In this document: positions 17,492 to 25,710 of the stretch, piece after piece
Position numbering within the stretch: the stretch's first letter is position 1
How the letters are laid out: the number at the start of each line of letters is the position of its first letter
Assembly: GCA_009885995.1 (NCBI GenBank)
Contig: VFJQ01000150.1
Span: 1 to 33,608, forward strand
Source: Verrucomicrobiota bacterium
GTDB lineage: Bacteria > Verrucomicrobiota > Verrucomicrobiia > Chthoniobacterales > Chthoniobacteraceae
Reading direction: 5' to 3'
Length of the DNA stretch: 33,608 bases
Made by a program: the position numbers and the translations under genes
The notes under the pieces: generated by a model
The model's database searches: none
What the model saw: only the letters and a program-made list of their open reading frames with translations
Told to the model about the DNA's origin: nothing

Positions 17492-18163
17492 TCAGGCACC
17501 GTGTTCCTGCACCCATTGGGCCGCCCGCGTGTAAAGTTCGGCGGCGTTCCTGAGCTTGAGCTTCTCTTTGATCCGCGTGCGGTAGGTGTCGATCGTGGTT
17601 TCCCCAAGCCGCAGGCGCTCGGCAATCTGACGCGCATTGCAACCCCTGCCGATGAGTTGGAAAACCTCGAGTTCGCGATCGGCGAGCAATTCCACCCCGG
17701 AGATTACAACGACCGAGCGCTGGCCGCTCATCCGGCCCAGCAGCACCGATGTCATATGTTCGCTCAAATAAACCTCGCCGGCGAGCACATGACGGATTGC
17801 CTTTGCCAACGTCGAAGTCGCTTCGTTTTTGGTGATGTAACCGCGCGCGCCCGCCCGGAGCACTCGCTCCGCGTAGAGCGATTCCTCATGCATCGACAGG
17901 ACCAGCACAGGCACCGTGATTTCCTGCGCCTTGAGATCCTTGATCAGTTCGAGCCCACTCGATCCGCGCAGCGAAATATCCACGATGGCTATGTCGGGCT
18001 GCGTTTTCCTAATGATCTCGAGCGCATCACGGATGTTGTCGGTTTCACCGCAGACCTTGAAATCGCCGCCGATCGCAATCATCTGGCCGAGCCATTCACG
18101 AAACATTTGGTGATCCTCGACGAGGACTACCTTGACCGGCTTGATGTCAGCTTTCGTTTTCAT
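17492..18163 (-). CDS. NarL/FixJ-type response regulator
   Basis: A 223-residue DNA-binding response regulator. The receiver domain (about 10-130) has the acidic pair Glu16-Asp17, the phospho-acceptor Asp62 in AIVDISLRG, and Lys112 in GYITKNEA. The LuxR-type helix-turn-helix lies at about 158-218, with LADRELEVFQLIGRG, ARQIAERL and TIDTYRTRIKEKL. It is almost certainly phosphorylated by the histidine kinase encoded at 18976-20016, from which it is separated by one DUF7694-like gene. The start ATG 18163 lies 49 bp after that gene. Confidence 0.93.
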   Translation of the reverse strand: MKTKADIKPVKVVLVEDHQMFREWLGQMIAIGGDFKVCGETDNIRDALEIIRKTQPDIAIVDISLRGSSGLELIKDLKAQEITVPVLVLSMHEESLYAERVLRAGARGYITKNEATSTLAKAIRHVLAGEVYLSEHMTSVLLGRMSGQRSVVVISGVELLADRELEVFQLIGRGCNARQIAERLRLGETTIDTYRTRIKEKLKLRNAAELYTRAAQWVQEHGA

Positions 18164-18212
18164 CGATGTGCTCTTTCGAGTGCGGCATAACGTGCCGCTG
18201 GATTACGGAACT

Positions 18213-18869
18213 TCAATTTCCAAAGCCATGCTCGACTGTCGAGCTTTCGGCCACCTCCGTCGGGAGTATCCGGTCGGTCCGGATACCATGCCCGCACCCC
18301 ACAGCGGAGGACATGACGTCAATCGAGAACCGCTCGACAGTTGGCTTGTCCGTGACCACTCGCCGCTGAAAACCAAACGGGAAGCGGTAGGCGGGATCGA
18401 CGCAGACCCAGAGGTGATATTCGTTGGCTATATCGACGAGACGGACCTCCGCCGGAAAGAGCTCCACGGCCTCGTGCTCGGGGCCGACGAGTTCGTTTTT
18501 GATCTGCTGAAAGTGCCGCCACTCATTGCAAGAGCCCCCGTCGTGCCGGGTAATACTCAAGTGAATGAACGGCTGCGAGTAGGTGACCTTGACGTGGTAG
18601 AGGTTATTCTCGTAGATGTTCAGCGCGGTCATCCGCTGGATGGCAGCTTCGACAAACTGCATCTTCTCCGCCAGTGTCGGCGTGCGCCCACCGAACAAGG
18701 TCTGAAACATCTCGGGGGGCTGCGCGAGCAGGGCGGCGCGTTCGAGCATCCCAGTCATGACATTGCGTGGGACACGCACGAACGGCGTCAGTGGCGATCC
18801 GGATCCCTCCGAGGCGCGGCTCGATCCGGCCACTGATGGATTGTCGGGAATGTGCGAGGTCGTGGTCAT
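18213..18869 (-). CDS. DUF7694-like protein, paralogue B
   Basis: A 218-residue protein. An N-terminal Ser/Pro-rich segment (1-35) precedes the core shared with paralogue A: FGGRTPTLAEK (59-69), ENNLYHV (87-93), PFIHLSI (100-106), DGGSCNEWRHFQQIKNE (110-126), AVELFPAEVRLVD (134-146), NEYHLWV (149-155) and YRFPFGF (161-167). A C-terminal extension of about 40 residues has Cys and His but no clear metal motif. The start is ATG 18869; longer frames upstream have poor composition. It sits between the kinase (106 bp upstream) and the response regulator (49 bp downstream) on the same strand. Function is unknown. Confidence 0.75.
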   Translation of the reverse strand: MTTTSHIPDNPSVAGSSRASEGSGSPLTPFVRVPRNVMTGMLERAALLAQPPEMFQTLFGGRTPTLAEKMQFVEAAIQRMTALNIYENNLYHVKVTYSQPFIHLSITRHDGGSCNEWRHFQQIKNELVGPEHEAVELFPAEVRLVDIANEYHLWVCVDPAYRFPFGFQRRVVTDKPTVERFSIDVMSSAVGCGHGIRTDRILPTEVAESSTVEHGFGN

Positions 18870-18910
18870 TCTTGGGGAATGCGTCCATAGAATCTGATCC
18901 GGCTTCGCCG

Positions 18911-18937
18911 CACAAAAGACTTGGCCTGTCACGGAAA
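18911..18937 (-). promoter_or_regulatory. Upstream box shared by the two DUF7694-like genes (copy B)
   Basis: The minus-strand sequence contains GCCAAGTCTTTTGTG, matching the box at 17397-17423 in 20 of 27 bases. It lies about 42-68 bp before ATG 18869, in the gap between the kinase stop and paralogue B. Confidence 0.45.
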
Positions 18938-18975
18938 ACGCCACAGCCACGAGCCGTGCTACGCCCCGAGAGCAA

Positions 18976-20016
18976 TCAGGTTCCGCTCGACTCCAAGGAG
19001 GGTCGCGGGGCGAACAGATGCAGGGAGCAGCGCACCATCGTGCCACCGCTCGCATCGGAAGTAATCTCGAGGTCCGCACCGATGAGTTGCGCCCGGTAGC
19101 GCATCGTGCGCAGGCCCATTCCTTCCGCCCGTGCCGTTTCCGGAACGAACCCGCAACCATCGTCGGCGATGGTCATCGAGAGCCGCCCGCCATACAAGCT
19201 GAGCGCGATCGCGACGTGTCGGGCACCCGAATGCCGCAACGCATTGCTGAAAGCCTCCTGCGCGATCCGGTAAAGGTGCATGTTCACCTGCGGATCTTCG
19301 ATTTGGATGTCGCCATGCGCATTGAAGGTGGCCGACGCTTGCCGCAACTGGTTGGTCGTGGCCACCATCTCGTCGAGAGCCGCCAATAATCCCGCAGCGT
19401 CCACTTGCACCGGGAAGATGCCGCGTGCAACCCGGCGGGCCTCGACGACGGCATCCTTGAGCATCTTCTGAATCACGCCCGCCATGCCCGCGTCCGGGCT
19501 CGCGTGCGCATCGAGATCGGCCTTGAGGCAAGCCGTCGCGCAATCAATGGCAACGAGGTTCTGGCACAGTCCGTCGTGCAAATCCTGCCCGATCCTCATC
19601 TGCTCCCGTTCGCTCACCCGCACGATCTCACGCTCGAGTTCGCTCGCACGGGTCAGCGCCTCGATCTTCGCGCGGGTTTCTTCGCGCTGCGCCCGCATCG
19701 CCGCGCCACCGACGGCCACGAAGACGAAATAGACTGCCCGATTCACTGAGGCCCAAATGTAGGCTTCGGCTGACTGGTATGGTTGCGTCGCGAGATTGGC
19801 CGAATACCAGATCAGGCCGCAAGCCACCGCAAGAGCGATCGCCGCGTTGCGGTGCCCGACCCATGCGATGGTGAAGATTGGAATCCCATAAAAAATGAAG
19901 AAGCTCACTCCCCACTCGGTGATGTAGTCGAGATAGCCGATAAGAAAGACGGTCCCAAACGCAGCGGTGAGCACCACCCACCTCGGCTTCGCGATGAGAG
20001 TATCGGCAATCTTCAT
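18976..20016 (-). CDS. NarL-type sensor histidine kinase (HisKA_3)
   Basis: A 346-residue membrane kinase. Residues about 12-108 hold three or four hydrophobic segments with very short loops, so there is no sizeable extracytoplasmic sensor domain. A coiled linker (109-140) leads to the HisKA_3 dimerisation motif EREQMRIGQDLHDGLCQNL with phospho-acceptor His147. The HATPase domain has the N box QEAFSNALRHSG (Asn258), the G1 box ADDGCGF (284-290) and the G2 box EGMGLRTM. ATG 20016 is chosen because MKIADTLIAKPRW directly precedes the first membrane segment. It starts 10 bp after the haem-c gene and is followed by paralogue B and the response regulator. Confidence 0.92.
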   Translation of the reverse strand: MKIADTLIAKPRWVVLTAAFGTVFLIGYLDYITEWGVSFFIFYGIPIFTIAWVGHRNAAIALAVACGLIWYSANLATQPYQSAEAYIWASVNRAVYFVFVAVGGAAMRAQREETRAKIEALTRASELEREIVRVSEREQMRIGQDLHDGLCQNLVAIDCATACLKADLDAHASPDAGMAGVIQKMLKDAVVEARRVARGIFPVQVDAAGLLAALDEMVATTNQLRQASATFNAHGDIQIEDPQVNMHLYRIAQEAFSNALRHSGARHVAIALSLYGGRLSMTIADDGCGFVPETARAEGMGLRTMRYRAQLIGADLEITSDASGGTMVRCSLHLFAPRPSLESSGT

Positions 20017-20026
20017 TGCGGCTTTG

Positions 20027-21181
20027 CTACTCCGGCTTCCCTGAATCCAGCGTCCGCTGCGCCACCGCGAGATAGTCGATGATGCGCTCTTGCTGCGCGC
20101 TGGAGATCTTCGCACGGCCAGACATGCCGCTGACGATGCTGCGCCAGGCGCTCATCGAGCGCGAGTCCAGAAGCTCGAGATCGTGGCACTCTGTGCATCG
20201 CGTGGTGTAAAGCTTGTGACCTTCGGTGAGTGCGTCCTTCACCACACCGGAGCCCGCCATGGCGAGAAGAGCAGCCGTGACCGGCGGCGACGTGCGCTCT
20301 TCAAAGGCGCCCTGCATCTCGGTCTTGAGGGCGCGCAGCTTCGGGTGATCGACGCACAGCTTCAGACCCATCTCGATCGCGGTGAGCGCGTGGATCGTGC
20401 CCTTCGGCGGGATCTGCCGCATCTTATTCGCGCTCTTGTGATGCCCGTCGGCTTCCTCCATGTCCTGCCCGACTTTCACCGCCAGCGCCTTCAGTTCCGT
20501 CCGGTTCGGCTCGGCCTTCAGTCCCTCGTCGATGTATTTCGCCGCCTCGACGAGCCGGCGCGCCGCGAGCGCCTGCCGACTGCGCCCGAGCGCGCGGTTC
20601 GATGCCGCCACCCGCGTCGTGACGTCTCCGCGATTGAGCTTCGTGGGCGGCGCCCCGCGAAAGCGGTCCGTGCCCTCGTCGAGCGGCAGCGCCAGGCAGA
20701 GGTGACCGAGCTTCGCGAGTTGCTCCGCCGTATCGCGTAACCCCTGGAGCGCATTCGCGCCTGCGAACGCGCCGTTGATGCGCGCGCCAATCGCCGACGC
20801 GAGTGCCGCCTGCTGCTCATCCTGCGCGGCTCGCGCGAGCAGTCGTCGCGCGTCCTCCGCGCGCTGATCACGAAACGCCTCGACGCCTTTGAGCAAGTCC
20901 GTCCACGCATTTGGCGGGCTGGGCTGGAACGCATCCGCCGGCGCGGTCACCGCGATGAGCGTGCCGTCGTTCTTGTAGTATTCGACGAAGACGACGCGCC
21001 TGACCGCATCGTGCTTCAGCACGGTGAACTCTTCCTCCTTCGGCGCAGAGACCAGCTCTTTGCCTTGAAACATCAGCGTCTCGCTGCGCGAGAGCCGGAC
21101 CAGTTCGCCCGCAGAAAACCCCGTCGCCGCGGACAACGGTGCGGTGAGCAGGAGAGAAGCGAGCGCGAATCGGATGTTCAT
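20027..21181 (-). CDS. Exported c-type haem protein
   Basis: A 384-residue predicted periplasmic protein. The signal peptide is MNIRFALASLLLTAPLSAAT (cleavage near residue 20). Residues about 25-300 are largely helical and contain TPR-like stretches (DLLKGVEAFRDQRAEDARRLLARA; ARRLVEAAKYIDEGLKAEP). A single CxxCH haem site, CTECH, lies at 329-333, followed by Met residues that could serve as the sixth ligand (SRSM, SGMSG). Only this C-terminal ~60 residues resembles cytochrome c; the rest I do not recognise. ATG 21181 is used because it gives the signal peptide. It is 10 bp upstream of the histidine kinase on the same strand, so a redox or electron-transfer link to the two-component system is possible. 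Confidence 0.82.
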   Translation of the reverse strand: MNIRFALASLLLTAPLSAATGFSAGELVRLSRSETLMFQGKELVSAPKEEEFTVLKHDAVRRVVFVEYYKNDGTLIAVTAPADAFQPSPPNAWTDLLKGVEAFRDQRAEDARRLLARAAQDEQQAALASAIGARINGAFAGANALQGLRDTAEQLAKLGHLCLALPLDEGTDRFRGAPPTKLNRGDVTTRVAASNRALGRSRQALAARRLVEAAKYIDEGLKAEPNRTELKALAVKVGQDMEEADGHHKSANKMRQIPPKGTIHALTAIEMGLKLCVDHPKLRALKTEMQGAFEERTSPPVTAALLAMAGSGVVKDALTEGHKLYTTRCTECHDLELLDSRSMSAWRSIVSGMSGRAKISSAQQERIIDYLAVAQRTLDSGKPE

Positions 21182-21260
21182 GGGTCGGGCGAAGTGCGGT
21201 GCCTTAGATTCGTTCGCCCCGAGCCGCAAGCGCCGAGGCCTGCGCATGACGCACCGCGCG

Positions 21261-24200
21261 CTACCGCTTCACGTCTCGCACTTCGCGCTCCCACAGCGCG
21301 AGCAACGCGTCGCCGCGTGAGATCACGGCGGAACCCTCGGATCGCGGTGGTGAGACTTTACCGAGCAGCAGCGCCTCGAACTCGGCCGTCGTCAGTAGCT
21401 TCGCATCGGATGCGGTTTCCTTTTCCGCAACGCTCCGCGCCACGGCGTTCGGATCGAGCGCACCCGCACGCGTGGACGAAATCGCCTGCAGCCAGACCGA
21501 CGCGGTCTCGCGCCGCAGCGGCTCCGCAGCGTTGGCGTTGTAGTCGGAGAAAAATCCCATCGTCGCGAAATACTCCGCCGCGGGAATCCATGGCTCCGCG
21601 GCATCGACCTTCATGTCGTTGAAGAAGCTCACGAGGTGACGCCGCTCGCACAGCGCGCGCACGAGCTGGGAGGGATCGAGTTCGGACGGCGCGACCTTCG
21701 CCCGGTGCGCGAGCGCCGCGGCGAGGCCCGCAGCTTCGCCCGTCTGCATCCACACGGGCTCCAGCCGCACGGCGCCCCACGCGATGTGCGTCGCGGAGAG
21801 GCACACGGGCACGAGGAGGTTGTTCACGCCTTGCGGCAGCAGTGCGCGATATGGGATCTGCGCGGGGCGCGATTCCTCGGTGAGGATGAGCTTGCCGTCA
21901 TAGTGGAAGCCGGGACGCGACTCCGTGGTGCAGGCGTGCGAGTCCATATACCAGTCGGTGGTCGCGATGCTGTCGCGCATGATCGGCGTGCGCGCGAAGC
22001 CGGGCGCGAGCGAGCAATCGTGCTCGGTCAAAACGTGGCGTCCGACGATGCGGCGGGCCTCTCGCACATACATCTCGTAGGGGATGTGCCCGTGGTCGGG
22101 GAACTCGTCCCTCGCCAATCCCCACTCGCGGAATTTTTCGCGCTGCGCCTTGCTCACCGACTCGTCGTTTTGAAGAAACCACATCAAGCCGAGCGCGAAG
22201 TCGCGATGCCGCGCGATGATCGTCTCGCGCTCCGGCCAACTGGCCTCGGGATAGGCATGGTTTTCGCCCGGCAGGATCGGGCTGTTCATGTGCGACTTGA
22301 GGTTCGGCCCCGCGTTCGTCGCGATGCTCTTGCGGTTGTAGTGGAGGAATTCGTCGCGGTTGTAGGTCGCGGGTTTCTCGGGCAGCACGCGATTCGCCGG
22401 ATCGCGAGTGACGCAGAAGCGGTAGTTGTAAGCCTGCACCGCGCCGTCGGCGGTGAATGGGCTCGCCGGATCGATGCTGCCCTGGCTCTGGTTGTAAGGC
22501 CGGATGTTCAGCCGTCCCTCGACGGCATCACGCGGCGCAGCACCACCGCCGACGTTGCAGAAAACCTTCCCGGCATGCGGCTCGTTGTATTCATCCCGCG
22601 CTTCGCGGCCGACGCGATACGGCACCTTCGCCAGCGCGAAGAGGTCGCCCTCGTAGGTCGCATCGGCGAAGGTCGTGCCGCGCACGCGGACTTCCTTCGA
22701 CCCGCCAAACTTGCGCAGCACCACGCTCCGCAGCAGCGTGCCGGCGCGCTCCACTGCGACCGGATAATGCGAGAGCAGTAGGGTGATGTTTTTCTCGCCC
22801 GCCACGAGCCGATTGAACTCCCGCTCTGCGACATGCGGCTCCGCCCAACTGATCGGGTAATGCTCGTGCGTGTAGCGGATGGTCTGGTGATCGCGAGAGT
22901 CGCGGCCGGAAGTCGCGATGTAGTGCTTCTCGATGTTGCCGAGCAACTCGGTGAACAGCGGCGCGCGCGGCCCACCGTAGAGCGCGTCCCATTGCATGAG
23001 CCCGTTGATCATCATTCCGCCGATGTGCCGGTTGTGTTGCACGAGCAAGACCGAGCATCCTTCGCGCGCCGCGCGCACCGCGCAGACGACGCCGCTCGCC
23101 GTGCCGCCGACCACGACGAGGTCGTAGGATGTTCCATCGATCGCTGCCGCAGGTGCGTCCTTCGCCAGCGCCACCGGTTCCCTCGCTGATTGCTGCGGCG
23201 CCGCTTGCTTGCGCTCCTCGGACGCGAGCGGCGACACCGCCACGCGCGCGGCCGCGCTCTTGTGCTCCGCGACACGCAGCGTCGTCCACTGGCCGCTGCT
23301 CACGTTGAAATAGATGCGCCGACCGTCCGGGCTGAAGACCGGGTGCGGGTGCGACACACGCCACGACTTCGCGCCGTGCGAGTTGTCGAAGCGGTGGATG
23401 ATCACGTGATCGTTGCCGCGTGCATCGGCGACCACGATCCCCCACTCCTTCTCGGTCCCGCCGAATTTCTCGAGCGTGGTGTCGGTGACGATCAGCTTCC
23501 CGGCCGGGCTCGCCGACGGATGATCGCCGCGCACGGCGGGCAGGCCGGGGATGCGGCGAGACTGGCCGTCGTCGCTGTCGATCAACGTGAAACCCGTCTC
23601 GACGATCGTGCGTCCGTCGGGATGCCACGCGGGATGCCCCCATTTCTCGCGCTGAAAAAGAAAGCGCCGCTCCGCGAGGCTGTAGCAGACGAGCCCGAGC
23701 CGACGGCTCGCCGCCGTGCTGCGCGCGTCGCCACCGGAGGGCGACGCGAGTTTGAAAAAGACGCGCGTGCGATCGGGGCTGAGGATCGGGAAGAAGATCG
23801 AGAACGGTTTGTCGCCGAAGCTCTTCGCCAGCAACTCGGGGTAAGCCGCACGCACCGCGTCGGCTGTGAGCACCGTTTCGATTTTGCCGGTCTCGACATT
23901 GAGCAATTCGAGGTCGCGGTGCGCGCCGGGATTCCAATGCGGCCCGTAGAGCGGCACGACATCCGCATCCGCCCGGCCCCAGCCGCTCAGCCGTCCTCGC
24001 GCCAGCACTCGCTCGGTCGCCGACTCGACATCGACCGTCGCGACGAACCACTCCCCTTCGCGTTCACCGTGGAAGACCACACGTTTACCGCCGGAGACCC
24101 ACTGCTGGCATGCGACGCGGTGCGCGTCCTCGACGTTGATGTTCGTCGTCAGCGTTCGCTCGGCGCCGGTCAACCGGTCGCGGACACGGAGCTCGCCTGC

Positions 24201-24419
24201 GTGTGCATTCGCCGTCGTCGAGCGGTAGAACAGCACCGAGCGCCCGTCCGGGCTTTCCGGGCACGTGTTGAAGTAGCTGTGGATCGTGTGCGCCTTCGCA
24301 TCGGGCGAAACTTCGCGCACTTCGACGCCGCTGCGCCACGGCGCCAGCGGATCGTCCGTGGCACGGACAGGCAGCACGACGAGACATGCGATGGCGAGGA
24401 GGCGGGAAGCAGTAATCAT
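21261..24419 (-). CDS. Exported beta-propeller / FAD-dependent oxidoreductase fusion
   Basis: A 1052-residue protein. It has a signal peptide (MITASRLLAIACLVVLPVRA). Residues about 30-400 are a TolB/PD40-type beta-propeller, with repeated SPDGR-like blades (PESPDGRSVLFY, LSPDRTRVFF, WHPDGRTIV, FSPDGRRIYF). After an Ala/Gln-rich linker (400-430), a GR2-type FAD domain starts with YDLVVVGGTASGVVCA (432-447) and GCSVLLVQHNRHIGGM, and continues with the FADATYEGDLFALAKVPYRV signature of the FAD_oxidored (so-called xanthan lyase) group. The propeller and FAD parts are normally separate proteins; both are in one uninterrupted frame here. The start ATG 24419 coincides with the end of a promoter element also found before the RraA-like gene. 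Confidence 0.87.
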   Translation of the reverse strand: MITASRLLAIACLVVLPVRATDDPLAPWRSGVEVREVSPDAKAHTIHSYFNTCPESPDGRSVLFYRSTTANAHAGELRVRDRLTGAERTLTTNINVEDAHRVACQQWVSGGKRVVFHGEREGEWFVATVDVESATERVLARGRLSGWGRADADVVPLYGPHWNPGAHRDLELLNVETGKIETVLTADAVRAAYPELLAKSFGDKPFSIFFPILSPDRTRVFFKLASPSGGDARSTAASRRLGLVCYSLAERRFLFQREKWGHPAWHPDGRTIVETGFTLIDSDDGQSRRIPGLPAVRGDHPSASPAGKLIVTDTTLEKFGGTEKEWGIVVADARGNDHVIIHRFDNSHGAKSWRVSHPHPVFSPDGRRIYFNVSSGQWTTLRVAEHKSAAARVAVSPLASEERKQAAPQQSAREPVALAKDAPAAAIDGTSYDLVVVGGTASGVVCAVRAAREGCSVLLVQHNRHIGGMMINGLMQWDALYGGPRAPLFTELLGNIEKHYIATSGRDSRDHQTIRYTHEHYPISWAEPHVAEREFNRLVAGEKNITLLLSHYPVAVERAGTLLRSVVLRKFGGSKEVRVRGTTFADATYEGDLFALAKVPYRVGREARDEYNEPHAGKVFCNVGGGAAPRDAVEGRLNIRPYNQSQGSIDPASPFTADGAVQAYNYRFCVTRDPANRVLPEKPATYNRDEFLHYNRKSIATNAGPNLKSHMNSPILPGENHAYPEASWPERETIIARHRDFALGLMWFLQNDESVSKAQREKFREWGLARDEFPDHGHIPYEMYVREARRIVGRHVLTEHDCSLAPGFARTPIMRDSIATTDWYMDSHACTTESRPGFHYDGKLILTEESRPAQIPYRALLPQGVNNLLVPVCLSATHIAWGAVRLEPVWMQTGEAAGLAAALAHRAKVAPSELDPSQLVRALCERRHLVSFFNDMKVDAAEPWIPAAEYFATMGFFSDYNANAAEPLRRETASVWLQAISSTRAGALDPNAVARSVAEKETASDAKLLTTAEFEALLLGKVSPPRSEGSAVISRGDALLALWEREVRDVKR

Positions 24420-24490
24420 CGGAGGTGCGCCGATCGTAGGCCCGCCTCGCTCCGCGCCAACTGCCCGCTGGTGGTATTTTCGCCGGACCA
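24416..24490 (-). promoter_or_regulatory. Promoter/operator element, copy A (FAD oxidoreductase gene)
   Basis: A 75-bp segment matching copy B (25636-25710) at 62 of 75 positions with no gap, ending in the ATG of the FAD gene. It contains the invariant block GGCGAAAATACCAC, a candidate -35 TTGGCG, a 16-bp spacer, a candidate -10 TACGAT and GCGCACCTCCGATGA. The -10 lies only about 13 bp before the ATG, so the mRNA leader should be under 10 nt. TGGT-N11-ACCA spans the conserved block. Confidence 0.72.
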
Positions 24491-24499
24491 GCGCCGCGA

Positions 24500-25579
24500 C
24501 TAGACCGTCTCGCGGCGCACGAGTTTCGGCTGAACCAGATGCACCGCGCCGAGCAGCGGCCCGCCGCTGAGCAGCGAGTGGAGAAGGCGCGCGGCTTTCC
24601 GCGCAAAGAGCGCCGGGTCGAATCGGTAGCTGCTGATCGCCGGCGTTGTGTGATCCAGCGACGCCGTGTCCTCGCGGCTGAGCAGCGCGAATTTCCCCGG
24701 CCAGCGGACGCCCTGCCGCAGCAGCCACGTCAGTGCGGTTAGCGCGTGCGTCGAACGCTCGACCAGCAACCCGGTCGGCGGATCGTCGCCGGAAAGCCGA
24801 CGCGTGAATGCGCGCAGGAACTCCGCACGCGTCGCGCCGTGATGCACCACCTCCGCCGAGCCCACGGCGGCGCCCGCATCGCGGAACGCGTCTTCGCTTC
24901 GGCGCTGTCCCGCCGCCGGCGACGGCTCGACAAAGAAAGCGACGCGCCGATGCCCGCACGCTGCGAGATGATGCACGGCGTGGCGCGCGACCGCTTCCAC
25001 GTCGATCTCCACGCTCGGCAGCTTCACACCCTCGTGCCGCGACCCGGCGACGATCGCGGGCACCCGGTTCGCGGCGAACCATTCCTGCATCACGCGGCTG
25101 CTGCGCAGCAAGACCCAGCCTGCGCCGGGATTCTGCGCGACCATCTCGGCGAGCAGCCGCTGCGGGCGCGGGCTGAAGGCGCGGGGGCGATGCATGAAAT
25201 GGAGCGCTACCCCGTGGGCGGCGAGTTGCTCGCGCAGCACATCGAGCCAGATGAGCTCGAAGCGCCCGAACTGATCGAACCCGAGCGGCGCCAGCACGAG
25301 CACCTGCGCGTGACGCACCGCGCCCGAGCTGCGCTGCCGCTTCACCGGCTCCGGCCGGCGGCGCGCGCCGCGGCGCAAATGCCCACGGCGCTCCAACTCC
25401 GCGAGGGCGGCGCGAATCGTCGTCCGGCTGACTTGCAGCAACGCGCACAGCTCACGCTCCGGCGGCAGGCCCGCGCTCCAGCGACCGGCGGCGAGTTCGC
25501 GCGCGATGGCCTCGACGACGTGCGCCGCAAGGCTGACTCGGGGGATGCTGAACGGCTGGGTGACGGGGCGATGACTCAT
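24500..25579 (-). CDS. GntR/LacI hybrid transcriptional regulator
   Basis: A 359-residue regulator. The N-terminal winged helix (about 15-70) has the GntR signature LPPERELCALLQVS and RTTIRAALAELERRGHLRRG. A basic linker (70-90) leads to a LacI/periplasmic-binding-like effector domain (about 92-350), with VLVLAPLGFDQFG, VPAIVAGSRHEG, HLAACGHRRVAFF and a GRRSEDAF-like helix. This AraR-type layout usually binds a sugar or sugar acid. ATG 25579 is preferred since the protein then begins directly before the helix-turn-helix. It lies between two operons that carry the same promoter/operator element, making it their likely regulator, with a leader of 127 bp to the divergent RraA-like gene. Confidence 0.88.
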   Translation of the reverse strand: MSHRPVTQPFSIPRVSLAAHVVEAIARELAAGRWSAGLPPERELCALLQVSRTTIRAALAELERRGHLRRGARRRPEPVKRQRSSGAVRHAQVLVLAPLGFDQFGRFELIWLDVLREQLAAHGVALHFMHRPRAFSPRPQRLLAEMVAQNPGAGWVLLRSSRVMQEWFAANRVPAIVAGSRHEGVKLPSVEIDVEAVARHAVHHLAACGHRRVAFFVEPSPAAGQRRSEDAFRDAGAAVGSAEVVHHGATRAEFLRAFTRRLSGDDPPTGLLVERSTHALTALTWLLRQGVRWPGKFALLSREDTASLDHTTPAISSYRFDPALFARKAARLLHSLLSGGPLLGAVHLVQPKLVRRETV

Positions 25580-25634
25580 GCGCGTGGTGACGGTGGTGGA
25601 AGAGGCCAGTGCGCGACAAGTCCTTAGCCGTGCA

Positions 25635-25710
25635 GTGGTCTGGCGAAAATACCACGAGCGCGGAGTTGGTTCCCGGCGCGGCGGACCTACGATTCGCGCA
25701 CCTCCGATGA
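25635..25710 (+). promoter_or_regulatory. Promoter/operator element, copy B (RraA-NanM-sialidase operon)
   Basis: The counterpart of copy A. It includes GTGGT-N11-ACCAC (25635-25655) around GGCGAAAAT, a candidate -35 TTGGTT, a 16-bp spacer, a -10 TACGAT, and GCGCACCTCCGATGA with the ATG of the RraA-like gene. A GT...AC inverted repeat fits the general operator form of GntR-family regulators, one of which is encoded next door. Confidence 0.72.

Noticed and set aside
17397..18937. Sigma-54 promoters in the boxes before the DUF7694-like genes
   Set aside because: The GG/GC spacing of the consensus is met only partly in each copy.
24420..25448. N-terminal extension (343 codons) of the FAD oxidoreductase over the regulator gene
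   Set aside because: The same bases encode the GntR/LacI regulator in another frame; the signal peptide starts at 24419.
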